Origin: Verrucomicrobiota bacterium
GTDB taxonomy: Bacteria; Verrucomicrobiota; Kiritimatiellia; CAIQIC01; Lenti-01
Length of the DNA: 9,608 nucleotides
Reading direction: 5' to 3'
NCBI GenBank assembly: GCA_003451935.1
Contig: DMJA01000171.1
Coordinates: 1-9,608 of the forward strand
The notes beneath the pieces are model-generated. The model was not told where the DNA came from and searched no databases. It saw nothing but the letters and a program-made list of their open reading frames with translations. A program made the translations under genes and the position numbers. Of this stretch, positions 6,830-9,608 are shown one piece after another. Numbering within the stretch: position 1 is the stretch's first letter; the number at the start of each line of letters is the position of its first letter.

Positions 6830-7249
6830 ATGAAAACCTTTCGCAAGGAACTGTGGATGGAAGTGCCGTCGCGCCGGGGATATGTGAACCTGACGCCGGA
6901 GGTGGAGCAGGCGGTTCGCGCCAGCGGCATCCGCGACGGCCTGTGCCTGGTCAACGCCATGCACATCACCGCCAGCGTGTTCATCAACGACAACGAGGGC
7001 GGCCTGCACCGCGACTTCGAACGGTGGCTGGAGAAGCTGGCGCCGGAGAAGCCCCATTCCCAGTACGATCACAATCGCACCGGCGAGGACAATGGCGACG
7101 CCCACCTGAAGCGCTCCTTGATGGGCCGCGAAGTCGTCGTCGCCGTCACGAACGGCGCGCTCGACCTTGGCCCGTGGGAACAAATCTTTTACGGCGAATT
7201 CGACGGCTTGCGGCGCAAGCGGGTTTTAATCAAGATCATCGGAGAGTGA
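6830..7249 (+). CDS. yjbQ: YjbQ family (UPF0047) protein, secondary thiamine-phosphate synthase-like
   Basis: The 139-residue protein covers the whole YjbQ/UPF0047 fold. The conserved marks are present in order: NAMHITASVFIND (His45), the L-HRDFERWL segment, YDHN (His81), the acidic/His cluster EDNGDAHL (Asp87, Asn88, His92), SLMGREV, and the end GALDLGPWEQIFYGEFDG followed by an Arg/Lys-rich strand. These His and Asp residues are thought to form a metal or phosphate site. E. coli YjbQ gives low thiamine-phosphate synthase activity that can replace ThiE, but the main role of the family is uncertain, so the name should be used loosely. The ATG at 6830 lacks a Shine-Dalgarno and may start a leaderless message. 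The stop overlaps the start of the NUDIX gene by one base, so the two are almost certainly co-transcribed, divergently from the winged-helix regulator. Confidence 0.88.
   Translation: MKTFRKELWMEVPSRRGYVNLTPEVEQAVRASGIRDGLCLVNAMHITASVFINDNEGGLHRDFERWLEKLAPEKPHSQYDHNRTGEDNGDAHLKRSLMGREVVVAVTNGALDLGPWEQIFYGEFDGLRRKRVLIKIIGE
7241..7244 (+). promoter_or_regulatory. Ribosome binding site of the NUDIX gene within yjbQ
   Basis: GGAG lies four bases before the ATG at 7249, inside the last codons of yjbQ (GGAGAGTGATG). The stop TGA and start ATG share one A, an arrangement typical of translational coupling. Confidence 0.7.
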
Positions 7250-7707
7250 TGAAGAAAGAACGCAAAGAGATCGAGATCCTGGTCCGCGGGGCCTGCGTAA
7301 AAGGCGGGAAGCTGCTCGTTTGCCGGAACCGCAAGCACGGGAACGTCTATCTGCCCGGCGGGCATGTGGACTGGGGAGAGGACTCCAAGCATGCCCTTGA
7401 ACGCGAATGGCGCGAAGAGCTCGGTGTGCCGTGCCGGGCGGGGCGCTTTCTCGGCGTGGTGGAGCAATGCTACAAGGCCCGTGGTGGCCGCACGTGCGAA
7501 ATCTCGCTGGTCTTCGAGGTGATTTGCCCAAAGATTTCGGCGACGCAGCATCCGCCCTCGGCCGAAGACCATCTCGAGTTCGAATGGGTGTCGCTGAGGG
7601 ATCTCAAGAATTCCGGCCTGCTACCTCTCGCGCTGGCCGGGCAATTGCCCGCGTGGATGGCTCGGCCCGCCGCCGCGGCGGCCCGCTGGCGCGGTTTCTC
7701 GCGCTGA
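7249..7707 (+). CDS. NUDIX hydrolase
   Basis: The 152-residue protein has a complete NUDIX box at residues 38-60: Gly38-X5-Glu44-X7-Arg52-Glu53-X2-Glu56-Glu57-X-Gly59-Val60, with the metal-binding REWREELGV helix intact. The N-terminal strand EIEILVRGACVKGGKLLVCRN and VYLPGGHVDWGE are typical. Such enzymes cleave nucleoside diphosphates linked to another group (X), using Mg2+. The substrate cannot be told from sequence; the C-terminal part (EWVSLRDL) is generic, and the last 25 residues are Ala/Arg-rich. It is translationally coupled to yjbQ. Some NUDIX enzymes (E. coli NudJ) act on thiamine precursors such as HMP-PP, which would fit a YjbQ partner, but this is speculation. A frame open upstream to 6439 is a shadow of other genes; the ATG at 7249 with its GGAG is the real start. 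Confidence 0.92.
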   Translation: MKKERKEIEILVRGACVKGGKLLVCRNRKHGNVYLPGGHVDWGEDSKHALEREWREELGVPCRAGRFLGVVEQCYKARGGRTCEISLVFEVICPKISATQHPPSAEDHLEFEWVSLRDLKNSGLLPLALAGQLPAWMARPAAAAARWRGFSR

Positions 7708-7713
7708 GCCGTT

Positions 7714-7729
7714 GGCCCCCATAGGGGCC
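7714..7729. terminator. Possible hairpin terminator after the NUDIX gene
   Basis: GGCCCC and GGGGCC form a 6-bp all-GC stem around a CATA loop, seven bases after the NUDIX stop codon. No T-run follows directly (the nearest TTTT is 15 bases on), so if it terminates transcription it is not a classical intrinsic terminator. Confidence 0.35.
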
Positions 7730-7744
7730 CCGGGCGGCTTCAGG

Positions 7745-7785
7745 TTTTCCATAGTGTGGAAAATAGTTTTCCACAGCGTGGAAAA
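7745..7785. repeat. Two tandem 19-bp palindromes, TTTTCCA-N5-TGGAAAA
   Basis: Unit 1 (7745-7763, TTTTCCATAGTGTGGAAAA) and unit 2 (7767-7785, TTTTCCACAGCGTGGAAAA) match at 17 of 19 bases and are 22 bp apart start to start. Unit 2 is a perfect palindrome of 8-base arms with a 3-base centre. The two differences are both T/C changes; one keeps a G-T pairing in unit 1. They lie between the convergent NUDIX and typA genes, downstream of both, so they are not in a usual operator position. No T-run follows the hairpins on either strand in terminator fashion. They may be a dispersed repeat, a protein-binding site, or paired 3'-end hairpins protecting both transcripts. Confidence 0.75.
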
Positions 7786-7826
7786 ACGGGGAAGAGATAT
7801 CACCCGGCGATTAAGCGGACTGGGGG

Positions 7827-9608
7827 CTATTCGGCGCGGGTCCAGTCGTGGTCGCGCTTGCGGCGGCGCTCGGTTTCGTCGAGGAAGTACTTGCGCAGGC
7901 GGAGGGCGTCGGGGGTGATTTCGACGAGCTCGTCGTCGTTGATGTACTCGATGGCTTCCTCGATGGAGAGCTTGACGGCGGGGACGACGAAAAGCTTCCG
8001 GTCGGAGCCGGAGGCGCGCATGTTGGTGAGCTTTTTGCCGCGCTGGACGTTGACGACAAGGTCGTTGTCCTTGCAGTGCTCGCCGACAATCTGGCCGGCA
8101 TAGCACCAGTCGCCGGGGGAGACGAAGAAGTAGCCGCGGTCCTGGAGGCCGTCGATGGCGTAGGTGACGGCCTTGCCGGCCTCCATGCTGAGGAGGGCGC
8201 CATTCAGGCGCTGGGGGATGTCGTCGCGCATGGGCTCGTAGCGGAGGAAGCGGTGGTTGATGATGGCCTCGCCGCTGGTGGCGGTGACGATCTTGGTGCG
8301 CAGGCCGATGAGCCCGCGGGTGGGGATGGTGAATTCCATGACGGTGCGGCCGCCGGCGGCGTGCATGCGGACCATGACGCCCTGGCGCTTGCCGACGTTT
8401 TCGATGACGGGGCCGGTGGTGGCGTCGGTGGTGTCCACGACGAGGGTCTCGAACGGTTCCTGGCGCACGCCGTCGATGGTGCGGATGATGACGCGGGGGC
8501 GGGAGACGGTCAGTTCGTAGCCTTCGCGGCGCATGTTTTCGAGCAGGACGGCGAGGTGCAGGACGCCGCGGCCGCTGACCTTGAAGGAGCCTTCGCCGAC
8601 TTCCTCGAAGGTGAGGGCTACATCCTTCTGGGTTTCGCGGTAGAGGCGCTCGCGGATGTGGCGGGAGGTGAGATATTTTCCGGAGGTGCCGAAGCCGGGA
8701 GAATCGTTGATGCGGAAGGTCATCGAGATGGTCGGTGCGTCGAGCGTGATGGGATCGAGCGGCTCGGGGAATTCGACGGGCGTAAGGGTGTCGCCGATGT
8801 CCACGCCTTCGACGCCGTGGACGGCGCACAAATCGCCGCATTCGACCTGGGTGGTTTCTTTGCGGCCGAGGCCTTCGAAGACGTAGAGGGCGCGGACCTT
8901 GCAGGGGAGGATGCTGCGGTCCTGCTTGACGAGGGCCATGGGCAGGGCGGCGTCGAGGGTGCCGCGACGGACGCGGCCGATGCCGATGCGGCCGGTGTAG
9001 TCCGAGTAATCGAGGGTCGTGACTTGCATCTGGACGGGGCCTTCCAGAAGTTTGGGCGCGGGGATGAATTCGACGATGGCGTCGAGCAGCGGCTGGATGG
9101 ATTCGCGCGGGTCCGTCGCCAGGTCTCGGACGGCCCATCCGTCGCGCCCGGCGGCGTAGAGGATGGGGAAGTCGAGCTGGTCGTGGCTGGCGCCGAGTTC
9201 GACGAACAGGTCGAAGATCTCGTTGAGCACTTCATTGTGGCGCTCGGCGGGCTTGTCGATCTTGTTGAGGACGACGATGGGCTTGAGGCCGAGCTTGAGG
9301 GCCTTGTCGAGGACGAAGCGGGTCTGAGGCATCGGGCCTTCGGCGGCATCCACGAGCAGGAGGACGCCATCGGCCATGTTGAGGACGCGTTCGACCTGCC
9401 CGCCGAAATCGGCGTGCCCGGGGGTGTCGATGACGTTGATTTTGACGCCCTTGTGGCGGATGGAGACGTTCTTGGCGAGGATGGTGATGCCGCGTTCGCG
9501 CTCGAGATCGTTGCTGTCGAGCAGGCAATCCTGGGCGGCGGCCTCGCCCTCGGCGATGTGGAGCTGGCGCAGGATGGCGTCGACGAGCGTGGTCTTGCCG
9601 TGGTCGAC
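7827..9608 (-). CDS. typA: Translational GTPase TypA/BipA, 5' partial at window edge
   Basis: The frame runs from TAG at 7829-7827 to the window end; 593 residues are visible, and only about ten N-terminal ones are missing (family length about 607). TypA is an EF-G-like GTPase that binds ribosomes and helps 50S assembly and growth under stress or cold. The visible part opens in G1 (VDHGKTTLVD), then G2 within LERERGITILAKN, G3 DTPGHADF (61-68), and G4 NKID (115-118). The G5 loop reads YAAGRDGWA, with Ala153 where a Ser is usual. It continues with the EF-Tu-like second domain, the EF-G C-terminal-like domain (RGVLHLAVLLENMRREG) and the TypA-specific C-terminal domain (PTRGLIGLRTK, GDWCYAGQIVGEH, KLTNMRASG). 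The basic tail (ERRRKRDHDW) is likely an RNA contact. LERERGITILAKN and the C-terminal domain separate it from LepA and EF-G. It is convergent with the NUDIX gene. Confidence 0.96.
   Translation of the reverse strand, partial: VDHGKTTLVDAILRQLHIAEGEAAAQDCLLDSNDLERERGITILAKNVSIRHKGVKINVIDTPGHADFGGQVERVLNMADGVLLLVDAAEGPMPQTRFVLDKALKLGLKPIVVLNKIDKPAERHNEVLNEIFDLFVELGASHDQLDFPILYAAGRDGWAVRDLATDPRESIQPLLDAIVEFIPAPKLLEGPVQMQVTTLDYSDYTGRIGIGRVRRGTLDAALPMALVKQDRSILPCKVRALYVFEGLGRKETTQVECGDLCAVHGVEGVDIGDTLTPVEFPEPLDPITLDAPTISMTFRINDSPGFGTSGKYLTSRHIRERLYRETQKDVALTFEEVGEGSFKVSGRGVLHLAVLLENMRREGYELTVSRPRVIIRTIDGVRQEPFETLVVDTTDATTGPVIENVGKRQGVMVRMHAAGGRTVMEFTIPTRGLIGLRTKIVTATSGEAIINHRFLRYEPMRDDIPQRLNGALLSMEAGKAVTYAIDGLQDRGYFFVSPGDWCYAGQIVGEHCKDNDLVVNVQRGKKLTNMRASGSDRKLFVVPAVKLSIEEAIEYINDDELVEITPDALRLRKYFLDETERRRKRDHDWTRAE

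Noticed and set aside
6439..7248. N-terminal extension of the NUDIX frame
   Set aside because: It runs antisense to the regulator, through the operator and across yjbQ in another frame. The ATG at 7249 has a Shine-Dalgarno and begins exactly where NUDIX similarity begins.
7621..9138. 505-residue open frame on the minus strand, overlapping typA
   Set aside because: It is an out-of-frame reading of typA, extremely rich in Arg, Pro and His with no recognisable domain; typA itself has all family motifs in its own frame.
1..9608. tRNA, rRNA, CRISPR array, insertion sequence, prophage or defence genes
   Set aside because: I saw no cloverleaf, regularly spaced direct-repeat array, transposase, integrase or terminal inverted repeats; the two-unit palindrome at 7745-7785 is too short and too few in copies for a CRISPR.

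Overview
The window is GC-rich (about 60-65% by eye) bacterial chromosome with dense genes. The secreted-protein modules at the left end point to the PVC group, possibly Kiritimatiellota or a related Verrucomicrobia lineage: a gingipain-type C25 peptidase, an FN3 domain split by an inserted domain, and a C-terminal module ending in FYRV. This is inference from protein style; no rRNA or tRNA is present to settle it.

Layout. (1) 1-2952 (+): C25 (gingipain-like) peptidase, lacking only its N-terminal start and signal peptide, followed by a good intrinsic terminator (2974-3002). (2) 3073-6067 (+): a probable three-gene operon of comF-like phosphoribosyltransferase, accD (acetyl-CoA carboxylase carboxyltransferase beta subunit) and folC (dihydrofolate/folylpolyglutamate synthase), with gaps of 42 and 40 bp. 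(3) 6088-6648 (-): a small regulator made of two ArsR-like winged-helix domains in one chain, convergent with folC. Just upstream of it is a 55-bp near-perfect palindrome (6665-6719) built from two 20-bp sub-palindromes. This is the likely operator, in the divergent region shared with (4) 6830-7707 (+): a YjbQ-family protein and a NUDIX hydrolase overlapping by 1 bp. (5) 7708-7826: a convergent intergenic gap with two tandem 19-bp palindromes of the form TTTTCCA-N5-TGGAAAA. (6) 7827-9608 (-): typA/bipA ribosome-associated GTPase, nearly complete, truncated at the window edge within its G1 motif.

Most genes are housekeeping (fatty acid synthesis, folate, translation). No phage, transposon, CRISPR or defence system is visible. 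The parts most worth a second look are the two-domain regulator with its doubled operator, the tandem TTTTCCA palindromes between convergent genes, the domain nested inside the FN3 fold of the peptidase (with a drop in GC), and the possibly leaderless yjbQ-NUDIX unit.
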